Part shown: positions 1 through 8,806 of the stretch, one piece after another
Layout of the letters: every line of letters begins with the position of its first letter
How positions within the stretch are numbered: the first letter of the stretch is position 1
NCBI GenBank assembly: GCA_021821185.1
Contig: JAKACU010000011.1
Coordinates: 1-29,191, forward strand
Direction of reading: 5' to 3'
From: Bacillota bacterium
Lineage (GTDB): Bacteria > Bacillota > Bacilli > Alicyclobacillales > SLC66
Length of the DNA stretch: 29,191 nucleotides
Translations under genes and position numbers: made by a program
Notes under the pieces: model-generated
Database searches by the model: none
The model's input: the letters and a program-made list of their open reading frames with translations, nothing else
What the model was told of the DNA's origin: nothing

Positions 1-926
1 AACAGGCTATAGCGCAGTTTGAGCGCATGAAAGATACTTTTATAGAGCAGTCAAAACGCGTTCAACCATGCGATGCACACACTGTTTTGCAAGAAGATGA
101 CAGCAATGATAGAAGGGCTTGGGAAGACAATGTTTTAAAAGCCGTTCAAGTTTTGCAACAGGGATCATTAAAAAAAATCGTTCTCGCTAGGCATGTGACG
201 TTAACCATATCAAAAAAACCCGTTGTAAGTTCCATTATCTCAAAACTGCGTGAGCGGTTTAAGGACAGTGCGATTTTTGCCCTGTTTCATCACGGGTCTT
301 TGTTCACAGGAGCGTCTCCTGAGCGACTTGTTACCGTCAAGCACGATGACGTGGATGTTGACTGCTTGGCCGGGACGGCAAGTCGGTCACTTTCGCCAGA
401 GGTTGATCAACGACTTGGTGAAGAACTTTTGCAAAGTCCAAAAAATCGCGAAGAACATCAAATGGTCATTGATGGAATCCGCGAGGCGTTAGTTGATGTC
501 GTTAGTGATTTGTGCATTCAAGAAAATCCACAGCTAAAAAAATTATCCAATGTACAGCACTTATATACGCCTGTTACGGCAAAACTTTTACCCACATGGG
601 ATGCCTTATCTTTATTAGCTAAACTTCACCCTACTCCAGCAGTAGCTGGATTGCCGAAAGATAAGGCCGTGACTTACTTGCTGGAGCACGAGCCATGGCA
701 ACGCGGTTTCTATGCTGCACCGATTGGGTTCATCGACGCCAGTGGGAACCTGGATTGTTATGTCGCTTTACGTTCGGCATTGATTGAAGGCAAGAAGGCA
801 GTTTTATTTGCTGGAGCAGGAATCACCAAGGACTCGGATCCTAAGATGGAATATATTGAAACCGAGTGGAAGATGAATCCGATGCGCGAGGCCTTAAACG
901 ATTTCAGCCAGGGTAAAAGGGTGTGA
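1..926 (+). CDS. menF: Isochorismate synthase MenF, 5'-truncated by window edge
   Basis: Converts chorismate to isochorismate, the first committed step of menaquinone synthesis in the cytoplasm. The frame is open from base 3 to the TGA at 924-926, so the gene starts upstream and only about 307 C-terminal residues are present, against a usual length near 450-470. The visible part is the chorismate-binding domain: KIVLARHVTL, FTGASPERLV, the GTASRS segment followed by NREEHQMVIDGIRE, LHPTPAVAGLP, and the C-terminal GAGITKDSDPKMEYIETEWK block. The internal ATG at 27 is not a real start, because the reading frame continues upstream with family-like residues. menD begins 6 bases after the stop, which indicates an operon. 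Anthranilate and salicylate synthases share this fold, but the menD-menH neighbours settle the assignment. Confidence 0.93.
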   Translation, partial: QAIAQFERMKDTFIEQSKRVQPCDAHTVLQEDDSNDRRAWEDNVLKAVQVLQQGSLKKIVLARHVTLTISKKPVVSSIISKLRERFKDSAIFALFHHGSLFTGASPERLVTVKHDDVDVDCLAGTASRSLSPEVDQRLGEELLQSPKNREEHQMVIDGIREALVDVVSDLCIQENPQLKKLSNVQHLYTPVTAKLLPTWDALSLLAKLHPTPAVAGLPKDKAVTYLLEHEPWQRGFYAAPIGFIDASGNLDCYVALRSALIEGKKAVLFAGAGITKDSDPKMEYIETEWKMNPMREALNDFSQGKRV

Positions 927-932
927 CACGCA

Positions 933-2681
933 TTGGCCACGATCAACACCGATATGACGGTGGTAATCGCTTTTTTAGAGTCATTATTCCAATCAGGGGT
1001 GCATAATGTCTGCATTTCACCAGGTTCACGGTCAACGCCGATCACGATCGCTGCAGCAAGACATGGCAAAATTCGCGTCTGGACCTTGCTTGACGAAAGA
1101 TCGGCAGGCTTTTTCGCGTTAGGCATGGCTCGTATCTTACACGAACCTGTTGCCTTGGTTTGTACGTCTGGCACCGCGACGGGCAACTATCTTCCTGCAG
1201 TCATGGAAGCTTACAAAACGCATGTACCGCTACTTATCATCACAGCGGATCGCCCTCCAGAATTGCTCGGTGTAGGTAGTAATCAAACGGTGGAGCAAAC
1301 TAACCTTTATGGCCATCACGTCAAGCATTTTATAACGATGCCTGTACCTGATGGTGATCCTACTTTAATAAATCACGCGACGGCAACAGCGGCGCGTATA
1401 ACATCCATTGCCTTGACGCTTTCACAGGGCCCCGTCCATGTAAATTGGCCACTTCGTGAACCGCTTTTACCGCCGACCGATATCGATCTTTCTATTCACG
1501 CCCCTGTCATGTACAGACAAGTACGTACGATAGCAAATGATCAGGCCGACTTTTTTAGTCAGCTTTTCTCGACAACTGTGAAGGGACTTATCGTCTGTGG
1601 ACCGTTAGACGATCATGAGGATGCGGCTTCTATTCGGGCATTGGCAACCAAGCTAGGTTATCCTCTACTCGCCGATCCTTTATCGCAACAGCGCAGCTTG
1701 GGAACTGAATCATCACTTGTCATCGACATGTATGATCTTCTTTTACGAGGAGCTTTTTCGACAAATCAAGAAGAGCGCGAGCGCTTGCTTTCACCTCTGA
1801 AGCCCGATCTGATTATTCGATTTTCACATACGCCAACCTCAAAAGCCTTAGGTCAATACATGAGCTCACTTTCTTCTGTGCGGCACATTATCATTGATCC
1901 TTCGGATCAAAGTTGGGAAGATCCTTACTTCCTTGCGACGGATGTTGTACAGGCAGATAATCAAAGTTTTTGTGACAGCATTGGTGCGCGGTTGGTTGTT
2001 CGTGAAACAACGGATTGGGCAAAAAGGTGGCAGAACGTTAACGCAACCCTTGTTAAAGCACAAGAACAAGCACGACAACAGACGGATGGTCTCTTTGAGG
2101 GAAGCATCGTCGAGGTTTTAGCCAATACATTGGTTGACGATAGCATTCTTTTCATTGGAAATAGTATGCCGATTCGCGATATCGATTCCTTTTTTGTTCA
2201 AACACCGCGTAAGATTATGCTTCTCGCTAACCGTGGTGTTAGCGGAATCGATGGCGTTGTTTCTACTGCGGTCGGTGTGGCTGCGGCAAGCCCTTTGCAA
2301 TCTGTGGTCTTATTGATTGGTGATCTTTCATTTTATCATGATCTAAACGGTCTCTTGGCTACGAAGTTGCACAACGTGTCTTTGACGATCGTACTGATCA
2401 ATAATGATGGCGGCGGCATATTTTCCATGCTGCCTTCAGCTTCGCAAAAGGATGTCACACCGTATTTCGCGACTCCGCATGGGTTGGATTTCGCTTTTGT
2501 TTCACAGATGTATGGGGCAACATGGCACGACATTGTGGATCTATCTGCTTTTCGTGAAGCGTTACAAGAAGCCATGGGAATGTCCGGATTGCATATGTTG
2601 CAACTACGTTCTGATCGCGAGTTAAATGCACGTCTGCATGAACAAATCTATCAATCTTGTTTTGCGGCGATTAGGTCATGA
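933..2681 (+). CDS. menD: 2-succinyl-5-enolpyruvyl-6-hydroxy-3-cyclohexene-1-carboxylate synthase MenD
   Basis: Thiamine-diphosphate enzyme that joins 2-oxoglutarate-derived succinic semialdehyde to isochorismate, yielding SEPHCHC, the second step of menaquinone synthesis. The 582-residue length is normal. Motifs seen: SPGSRSTP at residues 29-36, DERSAGF with the conserved Glu at about 55, and the ThDP/Mg-binding GDLSFYHDLNGLL at about 463-475, followed by NNDGGGIFSMLP. The start is a TTG at 933 with a weak AAAGG about 12 bases upstream. The first in-frame ATG (954) has no Shine-Dalgarno sequence, so I prefer the TTG. The gene lies 6 bases after menF, and its last codons overlap the menH start (ATGA), which implies translational coupling. 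Confidence 0.95.
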   Translation: MATINTDMTVVIAFLESLFQSGVHNVCISPGSRSTPITIAAARHGKIRVWTLLDERSAGFFALGMARILHEPVALVCTSGTATGNYLPAVMEAYKTHVPLLIITADRPPELLGVGSNQTVEQTNLYGHHVKHFITMPVPDGDPTLINHATATAARITSIALTLSQGPVHVNWPLREPLLPPTDIDLSIHAPVMYRQVRTIANDQADFFSQLFSTTVKGLIVCGPLDDHEDAASIRALATKLGYPLLADPLSQQRSLGTESSLVIDMYDLLLRGAFSTNQEERERLLSPLKPDLIIRFSHTPTSKALGQYMSSLSSVRHIIIDPSDQSWEDPYFLATDVVQADNQSFCDSIGARLVVRETTDWAKRWQNVNATLVKAQEQARQQTDGLFEGSIVEVLANTLVDDSILFIGNSMPIRDIDSFFVQTPRKIMLLANRGVSGIDGVVSTAVGVAAASPLQSVVLLIGDLSFYHDLNGLLATKLHNVSLTIVLINNDGGGIFSMLPSASQKDVTPYFATPHGLDFAFVSQMYGATWHDIVDLSAFREALQEAMGMSGLHMLQLRSDRELNARLHEQIYQSCFAAIRS

Positions 2682-3532
2682 CGCAAGATGGTTGGTGTGA
2701 AAAGCGACTGGTTATTCGTGGCCAAGTCTATCGTGTTGTTGGATGGGGCAACAAAGGATACCCACTTCTTTTATTACATGGATTTATGGGTAGCGCCTTA
2801 GACTTTGGCACCGTGGCCAATCGTTTTGCATCCTCGAGGCGTGTGTTGGCTATCGATTTTTTGGGACATGCCAAGTCTTCGAGCCCACACGATGCTGCAC
2901 GGTATCGCATGGAACAGATCATACAAGATGTAGCGAGACTTTTAGCAACATTTAGGATTTATAGGGCGGATGTGTTGGGTTACTCGATGGGCGGAAGAGT
3001 CGCACTTGCTTTTGCCACGAAGTATCCACGAAACGTTCGCGCACTCATTTTAGAGAGCGCATCGCCAGGTCTTGCCACAGAGTCATCACGCATCACGCGC
3101 AGGGAAGCTGATGAAAAGTTTGCCCAGCAAATGCGAACCGATGGATTGCATTCTTTTGTGGATAGATGGGAACAATTGCCGTTATTTGCCTCACAGACGC
3201 ATCTTTCGCAGGACGTTTTGCTGAGACAACGACGCGTTCGCTTGAGTCACACGATAACAGGGCTTTCAGGGAGCTTGCAGGGTATGGGAACAGGTGTACA
3301 ACCATCTTATTGGTCTGTGCTGGCGCAACTGTGTTTGCCAGTACTGCTGATTACAGGTCAACTTGACACTAAATTTACGGAAATTGCGCATGAAATGAGA
3401 CCGTTCCTTATCCGGGGTGTCTGGCAATCCATTGACGATGTCGGTCATAATACGCACTTAGAAAACCCAAATTCCTTTTTTTACTACGTAAATCGCTTTC
3501 TTGATCAAGTTGCCAACGCCAAACACAAATAG
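2678..3532 (+). CDS. menH: SHCHC synthase MenH, alpha/beta hydrolase
   Basis: Alpha/beta-hydrolase that eliminates pyruvate from SEPHCHC to give SHCHC, the third menaquinone step. The 284 residues include the oxyanion segment LLLHGFMGS at 31-39, the nucleophile elbow GYSMGGR with Ser103, and the probable triad partners Asp230 (GQLD) and His257 (VGHNTHLENP, close to the usual MenH GHNxHLE ending). The ATG overlaps the menD stop by 4 bases. Position directly behind menD favours MenH over an unrelated esterase. The menB, menE and menC genes that often follow are not here; transcription next meets a regulator gene. Confidence 0.9.
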   Translation: MTQDGWCEKRLVIRGQVYRVVGWGNKGYPLLLLHGFMGSALDFGTVANRFASSRRVLAIDFLGHAKSSSPHDAARYRMEQIIQDVARLLATFRIYRADVLGYSMGGRVALAFATKYPRNVRALILESASPGLATESSRITRREADEKFAQQMRTDGLHSFVDRWEQLPLFASQTHLSQDVLLRQRRVRLSHTITGLSGSLQGMGTGVQPSYWSVLAQLCLPVLLITGQLDTKFTEIAHEMRPFLIRGVWQSIDDVGHNTHLENPNSFFYYVNRFLDQVANAKHK

Positions 3533-3545
3533 ACAATTTAGCGGC

Positions 3546-3575
3546 TTATCAAATTAGAGTGACTTGTGGTACTAT
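3546..3575 (+). promoter_or_regulatory. Possible promoter of the HxlR-family regulator
   Basis: TTATCA (3546-3551) and TACTAT (3570-3575), 18 bases apart, each match four or more positions of the vegetative -35 and -10 hexamers. The -10 lies about 22 bases before the start codon, leaving room for the strong GAGGAGG. Weak call; the gene could also be read through from menH. Confidence 0.3.
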
Positions 3576-3597
3576 GCAAGAGAGGAGGCGTTCTCTT

Positions 3598-3909
3598 ATG
3601 CAGGAAGAGAAATTGTGCCCTAAATTTGAAGCTGCCTTTCAACTTTTAGGAAAGCGTTGGACAGGATTGATTATTCGTGTTCTTTTACAAGGGCCGCAAC
3701 GTTTTCGCGATATTTCAGCTGTTATCCCGGCAATGAGTGATAGGATGCTTGCAGAGCGCTTTAAGGAACTTGAAGCTGCGGGTATTTTAAAACGACTTGT
3801 CTATCCTGAAACACCCGTTCGGATTGAGTATGAATTGACAGAAAAGGGGCGGGCATTACAATCTGTCATGGACGAAGTTCAGCATTGGGGCGATAACTGG
3901 CTGACGTAA
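3598..3909 (+). CDS. HxlR-family redox-responsive repressor, YodB-like
   Basis: A 103-residue winged-helix DNA-binding protein. The segment CPKFEAAFQLLGKRWTGLII, the following FRDISAVIPAMSDRMLAERF helix-turn-helix, and the wing ending YPETPVRIEYELTEKG closely resemble Bacillus YodB as I remember it. The family controls quinone and azo reductases and senses electrophiles through an N-terminal cysteine. Here that cysteine is Cys7, and it is the only cysteine in the protein, so the intersubunit disulfide described for YodB (second Cys near the C terminus) cannot form. A GTG at 3559 would add 13 residues, but GAGGAGG at 3582-3588 sits 9 bases before the ATG at 3598, which I take as the start. The gene follows menH, so a link to quinone status is plausible. 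It converges on the histidine kinase with 5 bases between stop codons. Confidence 0.88.
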   Translation: MQEEKLCPKFEAAFQLLGKRWTGLIIRVLLQGPQRFRDISAVIPAMSDRMLAERFKELEAAGILKRLVYPETPVRIEYELTEKGRALQSVMDEVQHWGDNWLT

Positions 3910-3914
3910 TTGGA

Positions 3915-5189
3915 TCAAGGTGGTAAAATGACGGATACTTTTGTGCCCTTACCCACTTCACTGCTGATGAGAATATCTCCATTGTGCGCATCGACGATCC
4001 ATTTGGCAATGGCCAGGCCAAGTCCGCTGCCTTGTTTTTGTCTATGTCGGGCTCGATCCCCACGTACAAACCGATCAAACACATGTGGCAATAGCTTGGC
4101 ATCAATACCTATCCCAGTATCTGATACTGTGATCGTCGTATGAAGTGTGTCGCTTTCAACGCCGACTTGGATCCTCGCCCCTGCAGCAGAATAGCGCATG
4201 GCGTTATCGATCAGGATAAGTAATAACTGTCGTAAGCGAGCCTTATCACCCAATGTATAGCAAGACGTTACGGGAAGAATGCGATGAATTTGCTTATCTT
4301 CCAGCAAAGCCACAGGTTCAATCGTATCGACTACTTCACTAATCAGCGTTGAAACATCGACAGGAACGTGCTCAATCAACTGCTCCTTCGAATCCGCGCG
4401 AGCTAGCGTCAATAAATCCGCGATTAACGATGTTGTTCTTGTGACTTCCTCGTAGGCGTTGGCCAAATACTGCATTTCCTCTTCGATAGTATGATTAGGG
4501 TTTCGCAATAAGACATCGAGGTTTGTCTTGATGATGGTTAGTGGTGTTCTGAGTTCATGCGAAGCATCAGCGACAAATTGTTGCTGACGTTGCCATGACA
4601 AGACCATGGGTCTGATACTTTTGGTAGCTAAAAAGATGGCTACAGCCAAAATAACAGCCAAAATAGCAATACCAGAGACTGTGAGTGTCCAAAGTAGACT
4701 ATCCAAGGTGGTATCCGTGCTACTCGTGGGCTTCATTGTGTAGATCAAATAGCGACCTGATGCTGTATTTATGATGGCTGTGAAAGTTCGGTAAGCGACA
4801 CCACCGATTTGTGTCGCTTCATAGTATCCGTGATTAGCGTTATGATTGGTTTGTTTATACAACTGTCTGATGTTGATAAAGGGATTTCCATCGATAAACG
4901 CTGCTGTAGAATGTTTACCCGTCGGAACAATATGCCATAAACTAAAATCCACCTCTTGATCGCTAACACTGATCACGTCAGAGCTGGTTTTTTTTGTGTC
5001 TCTTATATAGCTATGCATAATATGCAACGCTGACATTCGCAGCTGTCTATCTAATTCGGAATACAGTTCTTGGGCCATTAACGCGTAAACGATAATGAGT
5101 AAAATAGCGAGAATACTGGCTAAAGCGCCTAAATTGATCGCAAATAAGCGAAATCGAAGTTCTCTGTATGGATTTTGCGTACCTTTCAC
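3915..5189 (-). CDS. Sensor histidine kinase, EnvZ/PhoR-like layout
   Basis: Membrane sensor kinase of 424 residues, partner of the response regulator encoded just upstream on the same strand (ATGA overlap). Order of parts: TM1 at about 15-38, an extracytoplasmic sensor region at about 40-165 with no recognised fold, TM2 at about 167-188, a short linker, the dimerisation/phosphotransfer helix with SHELRTPL (phospho-acceptor His211), then the ATPase domain with N-box Asn329, DTGIGI at 357-362 and GSGLGL at 387-392. All catalytic boxes are intact. Its targets are not shown by the sequence, but the closest candidate operator repeats lie in the divergent gap at 8708-8760. The signal is unknown. 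Confidence 0.93.
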   Translation of the reverse strand: MKGTQNPYRELRFRLFAINLGALASILAILLIIVYALMAQELYSELDRQLRMSALHIMHSYIRDTKKTSSDVISVSDQEVDFSLWHIVPTGKHSTAAFIDGNPFINIRQLYKQTNHNANHGYYEATQIGGVAYRTFTAIINTASGRYLIYTMKPTSSTDTTLDSLLWTLTVSGIAILAVILAVAIFLATKSIRPMVLSWQRQQQFVADASHELRTPLTIIKTNLDVLLRNPNHTIEEEMQYLANAYEEVTRTTSLIADLLTLARADSKEQLIEHVPVDVSTLISEVVDTIEPVALLEDKQIHRILPVTSCYTLGDKARLRQLLLILIDNAMRYSAAGARIQVGVESDTLHTTITVSDTGIGIDAKLLPHVFDRFVRGDRARHRQKQGSGLGLAIAKWIVDAHNGDILISSEVGKGTKVSVILPP

Positions 5190-5863
5190 GACTTCGATCC
5201 CCTTAGTGTGTAACCCACACCTCGTATCGTATGGATAATAGGCCCTTGAAGGGATGACAGGCGTTTTCGTAAGTGGTGTACGTAGGTATCGAGCACACCT
5301 TCTAAGACGTCCGCCTCGTAACCCCAGACCGCATCCATCATCTGCTGGCGCGTCAACACCTGGCCTGCGTGGCGAATCAGCATCTCAAGGATCTGAGCCT
5401 CTTTAGGTGATAAGACATTTTCCTGATCGTGGAGTTTTACCGTTCGCGTGACGAGATCAAAGTATAAGTCATCAAAGGTCAAAGATTGATCAGGTACAAA
5501 GTCAGACGGACGACGCGACAAAGCGCGAACTCGCGCAATCAATTCCTCCGTTGCAAAAGGTTTGACGAGATAATCATCGGCTCCAGCATTTAACCCTTCC
5601 ACCCTGTTTTCTACTGAATCTTTAGCTGTCAACATTAAGATAGGTGTGGTTATACCATGTTCACGAAGTTGCTCTACAATCTGAATGCCGCTCATCGAAG
5701 GGAGCATCCAATCAAGGACAATGGCATCGTACGGCACCGTTGTCGCGAGGAGCAATCCCTCTTCCCCATCGACTGCCATGTCGACTTGAAAATGTTCCTC
5801 GTGTAGAAGTCGGACCAAGGCTTGAGCAAGGCTGACTTCATCTTCTACAATTAGTACCCGCAT
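5186..5863 (-). CDS. OmpR/PhoB-family response regulator
   Basis: A 225-residue DNA-binding response regulator. The receiver domain has acidic residues Glu7 and Asp8, phospho-acceptor Asp51 (VLDWMLP), Thr79 and Lys101 (KPF). The C-terminal winged helix runs from about 130 to 223 (LSPKEAQILEMLIRHAGQVLTRQQMMDAVW, then DTYVHHLRKRL and IRGVGYTL, quoted as separate parts of one domain), typical of OmpR/PhoB proteins. An in-frame TTG at 5869 would add two residues, but the G-rich AGGGGGG just upstream is better spaced for the ATG at 5863. The stop overlaps the kinase start by 4 bases, so the pair is translationally coupled. Regulators of this family bind tandem repeats about 11 bp apart. Confidence 0.94.
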   Translation of the reverse strand: MRVLIVEDEVSLAQALVRLLHEEHFQVDMAVDGEEGLLLATTVPYDAIVLDWMLPSMSGIQIVEQLREHGITTPILMLTAKDSVENRVEGLNAGADDYLVKPFATEELIARVRALSRRPSDFVPDQSLTFDDLYFDLVTRTVKLHDQENVLSPKEAQILEMLIRHAGQVLTRQQMMDAVWGYEADVLEGVLDTYVHHLRKRLSSLQGPIIHTIRGVGYTLRGSKS

Positions 5864-5978
5864 AACCAACCCCCCTACATGCTTACCATAGCATATCGCA
5901 CATCCCTGTCATAGGAAAGAACGCCAGGAGAAACTCTGACGTCCGTATTCAATCATGATCGCGCGTGGGATGAATTTG

Positions 5979-7421
5979 TTACCTCGTTGAAGGAGCGTGG
6001 CCCTCTTGTAACATGTTAACTTCAGCATCAATTGCCTCAAACGAGAGATCAGTTCCAGCTTCTTCTAGACTAATATTTGCAGTTTCACGACCCCAGACAA
6101 CGATCGGCATGGCTAGTACCAAAAGGGCAATAGCGATACCTTCAAAGATCACCTGGTTTCCAAATTGTGCAAGTATGATCGGAATGAAAAAGATGGTTGC
6201 AACACCACTGACAATGCGAGCGGTCATTTCATTAAGATAAACGCCTTGCCCACGAAGACGTGTCGGATATTGTTCAGCAACGGCAAGTTTCGAAACAGGG
6301 AATACACCAAGTCCAAAAAAGGAAGTCAAAAAACCGGCTACTAAGATTAAGCCAGGGTTCTGTGTAAGACCAAATAAGGCGCAACCAACTGATGCTAAAA
6401 AGAAGTAAACGGTGAGTACTGGGCGACGTCCAAAACGCTCTGCTACGTAACCTTGAACTACCGAACCAACACCTGCTGTTCCCATCATTAAGCCGATGTC
6501 GATAATCGAACTTCCGGAACCAAATCCACGGGCCATGAGAAGTACTGGGCCAAATACTTGCATGATATAAAATAGCACAAGAGCACCCGTGAGCTGAGCT
6601 GTTGCAATGATTCCGCGCTTAAGATATGGCGAGGACGCAAGTGCTCGCCAAGTTGGTTTGACGTTGGCTCCTTTTTGAATAACAGCAAGTGCCCGCGGAT
6701 TGATCAATGTTACATCGTGAGGTAGTCCTGCCTCATTTTCCAATTTTTCCACGAGGCGTACCACTTCATCGCGCCGCTGATGTTTTAGCAAGTAGCGAGG
6801 TGATTCTGGTAACCATAGTGCCAAAGGAACGATTAACAGAAGTGGAATGCCACCAAGTAAAAAGGGAATTCGCCACGCAATATCCGCAGAAAATGCATGA
6901 AGTGCCCATGCTCCGACCAAGTTTGGAATCAGGTAAGCGGCTGTAAGAATTCCGTTGGCATAACCTACACTTACCGCCCGACGCTTTGTGCGAACAAACT
7001 CCGATAAAAATAGGTATGGCATTGGTAAGACCGCACCTTCACCTAGACCAGCGAGAAAGCGAATCGCTAGCAAGGCGTGGAAATTGGAAGCGGACGTGCC
7101 GGCAAGGGTCAAAATGGAGAAAAGTCCGATGCCCCATAAGACAGCTCGTTTGCGGCCCATGCGGTCTGCGATAATGCCAGCAGGAATCATACCAAGAACG
7201 ACACCCAGCGTCGAGGCAATACCAAGTAGTCCCTGCTGTGAAGCGGTCAAATCCCATGATTTCTTCAAAATTGTAATGACCGATCCGACAATGCCTATAT
7301 CAAACGCTTCAGCTAGCCATACTAAGGCCAGAAGGACGAGAATCCCGATGACTGATTTGGTCATGGGCATGCGGTCCAGGCGCGCAAGCAAATTTTCATC
7401 TTCATATAGAGTCCGTTGCAT
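5979..7421 (-). CDS. MFS transporter, metabolite:H+ symporter type
   Basis: A 12-helix major facilitator of 480 residues in the cytoplasmic membrane. Seen: AEAFDIGIVGSV in TM1, the loop 2-3 signature GIIADRMGRKR at about 83-93, the RFLAGLGEGAV segment of TM4, LPESPRYLL at the end of TM6, and a repeat of the loop signature (AERFGRRP) between TM8 and TM9. The pattern is that of sugar or organic-acid symporters; the substrate cannot be read from sequence. AAAGGAG lies 10 bases before the ATG. The gene starts 40 bases after the stop of the acyltransferase gene on the same strand, so the two are probably cotranscribed. A carboxylic acid or sugar used by the adjoining acyl-activation genes is a reasonable but unproven cargo. 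Confidence 0.9.
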   Translation of the reverse strand: MQRTLYEDENLLARLDRMPMTKSVIGILVLLALVWLAEAFDIGIVGSVITILKKSWDLTASQQGLLGIASTLGVVLGMIPAGIIADRMGRKRAVLWGIGLFSILTLAGTSASNFHALLAIRFLAGLGEGAVLPMPYLFLSEFVRTKRRAVSVGYANGILTAAYLIPNLVGAWALHAFSADIAWRIPFLLGGIPLLLIVPLALWLPESPRYLLKHQRRDEVVRLVEKLENEAGLPHDVTLINPRALAVIQKGANVKPTWRALASSPYLKRGIIATAQLTGALVLFYIMQVFGPVLLMARGFGSGSSIIDIGLMMGTAGVGSVVQGYVAERFGRRPVLTVYFFLASVGCALFGLTQNPGLILVAGFLTSFFGLGVFPVSKLAVAEQYPTRLRGQGVYLNEMTARIVSGVATIFFIPIILAQFGNQVIFEGIAIALLVLAMPIVVWGRETANISLEEAGTDLSFEAIDAEVNMLQEGHAPSTR

Positions 7422-7461
7422 GTTGAGATCGCTCCTTTAAGATGGTGTAAAATAGGTGCAT

Positions 7462-8667
7462 CTAGTGAGTTTCTGACACACGTGTGTGACCGATCACCCA
7501 CCCCTTTTTTTCCGTCTTTTGGCCGACGATATAGCTGAGGTACGGAATGTGGGCAATAATTCGCGCTAGCAGGATGGAAACTCCGTACACGAAAAGTATG
7601 GCAAAGGGTAACATGAGCAATCGCTCTATATTGGTCGTGTGCAGACCGTAAACGAAAAGTTCCAGGTAATGCAAGACGATGGGGTGAATCAAGAAAACGC
7701 CAAACGATGCAGCGGCAGCAACTTTAACAAAGCTAGAAAACCATTGAACACGGGGTTTCAGCCTTGCGCTTGCCCACTTTGAACCCAATTGCCAAAGTGA
7801 TAATGTAACGATCAGGCTATAAGGTATCATGATCGGTTGTAGTACCAAAACCAACATGTTTTCATCGGCATGGAAGACCGTACGATCGATCGCTTGATGA
7901 GTCCATAAAAGTATGAGCATAATGGCCAAGCTCCCATAGACTAGCCAAGGTCGACTGGTAAAAAATGCTTTGATTTGCTGATAGTGCGCAGCAACGATCG
8001 CACCACTTACAAACCAGAATTGATAGGTAAGGATATTGCGATCCCGATAGAAGATGAGTGTGCCAAGCCATCCGGGCAAATGGGAAATATTCATCGTCTC
8101 AAGGTAGGTTTGATTGAACCACATAAAGATCACTTCAAGTATAAAGCTTACAAGAAAGACCCAACCATGATATTTTTCAAGCTTGCGCATCAGAGGCACG
8201 AATAATGGAAACAAGATGTACAATTGCATAGAGATGACCAAATAATAGAGATAGAATTGGTTACCTGTCGCAATGCTAACAAGATAGGTTATTACAACGT
8301 GTAATGGCGCCCAATTAAAATTGTGCAAATATGTCCCTGTAAAGAGCAGATAGATAAGGGTAAAAGCAAGATATGGGATGATGATGAGTTTAAAGCGTTT
8401 GCCCCAAAAGTTGAGGGCGTGAATGGGTTTGTGATAGTACACAATGAAAAGTACAAGGCCCGTAATGAACATGAAAGCTTCACGTGTAAAGTGCAAGGCG
8501 ACCAAAGCAACATCAAATCCTATGCGTGTCGTTGCTGTCGGTGAGGAAAATAAATTGAAAAAAGAGAGTACATGCACACAAAGCACGCCTAGAATAATGA
8601 ATGCTCTCATGAGATCTACTTCATAAAGGTGTTCTTTTGCTCTTCGTGTTGTCTGCGTCTGTTCCAT
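7462..8667 (-). CDS. Membrane acyltransferase, acyltransferase-3 (OafA/YrhL-like) family
   Basis: About 401 residues with roughly ten hydrophobic helices. The N-terminal ending YEVDLMRAFIILGVLCVHVL is the usual opening of acyltransferase-3 enzymes, with the conserved Arg and His in the first helix. REAFMFITGLVLF and RFKLIIIPYLAF follow, as does the late FGVFLIHPIVLHY. Such proteins move acetyl, succinyl or longer acyl groups from the cytoplasm onto extracellular glycans, peptidoglycan or lipids. A GTG at 8673 is closer to the GGAAGGAG than usual, while the ATG at 8667 is 7 bases from it, so I chose the ATG. The C-terminal tail is short and basic, with no SGNH domain fused; a separate SGNH protein is encoded in the divergent operon. 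Confidence 0.9.
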   Translation of the reverse strand: MEQTQTTRRAKEHLYEVDLMRAFIILGVLCVHVLSFFNLFSSPTATTRIGFDVALVALHFTREAFMFITGLVLFIVYYHKPIHALNFWGKRFKLIIIPYLAFTLIYLLFTGTYLHNFNWAPLHVVITYLVSIATGNQFYLYYLVISMQLYILFPLFVPLMRKLEKYHGWVFLVSFILEVIFMWFNQTYLETMNISHLPGWLGTLIFYRDRNILTYQFWFVSGAIVAAHYQQIKAFFTSRPWLVYGSLAIMLILLWTHQAIDRTVFHADENMLVLVLQPIMIPYSLIVTLSLWQLGSKWASARLKPRVQWFSSFVKVAAAASFGVFLIHPIVLHYLELFVYGLHTTNIERLLMLPFAILFVYGVSILLARIIAHIPYLSYIVGQKTEKKGWVIGHTRVSETH

Positions 8668-8707
8668 ATCCACACTCCTTCCATGACGCTATCATAAAAG
8701 GAGATGT

Positions 8708-8760
8708 TTAAACTTATCTTAAAAGCGGTGAAAAAGAGATTCTTTAAGACGTCTTTAAGA
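8708..8760. promoter_or_regulatory. Two pairs of 11-bp-spaced TTAA repeats in a divergent promoter region
   Basis: The sequence shows TTAA cores at 8708, 8719, 8744 and 8755: two pairs, each with an 11-base period, the pairs offset by exactly 36 bases. The downstream pair is the exact tandem repeat TCTTTAAGA (8741-8749 and 8752-8760); the upstream pair reads TTTAAAC and CTTAAAA. Tandem repeats with 11-bp spacing are the usual binding layout of OmpR/PhoB-family regulators, and one is encoded 3 kb away. That this regulator binds here is inference. The site lies between the divergent acyltransferase and acyl-CoA ligase genes, so it could control both. Confidence 0.45.
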
Positions 8761-8806
8761 GTTTTGGAGCATAATCAAATTACTTGCTAGGAATGGAGCG
8801 GTTACT

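Noticed and set aside
758..1186. 142-codon open frame on the minus strand over the menF/menD junction
   Set aside because: Lies opposite two well-identified coding regions, has no recognisable motif and no ribosome site; a shadow of menF and menD.
6988..7440. 150-codon plus-strand frame opposite the MFS gene
   Set aside because: Composition is Arg/Pro/Ser-rich as expected from the antisense of a transporter; no ribosome site; the MFS frame has clear family motifs.
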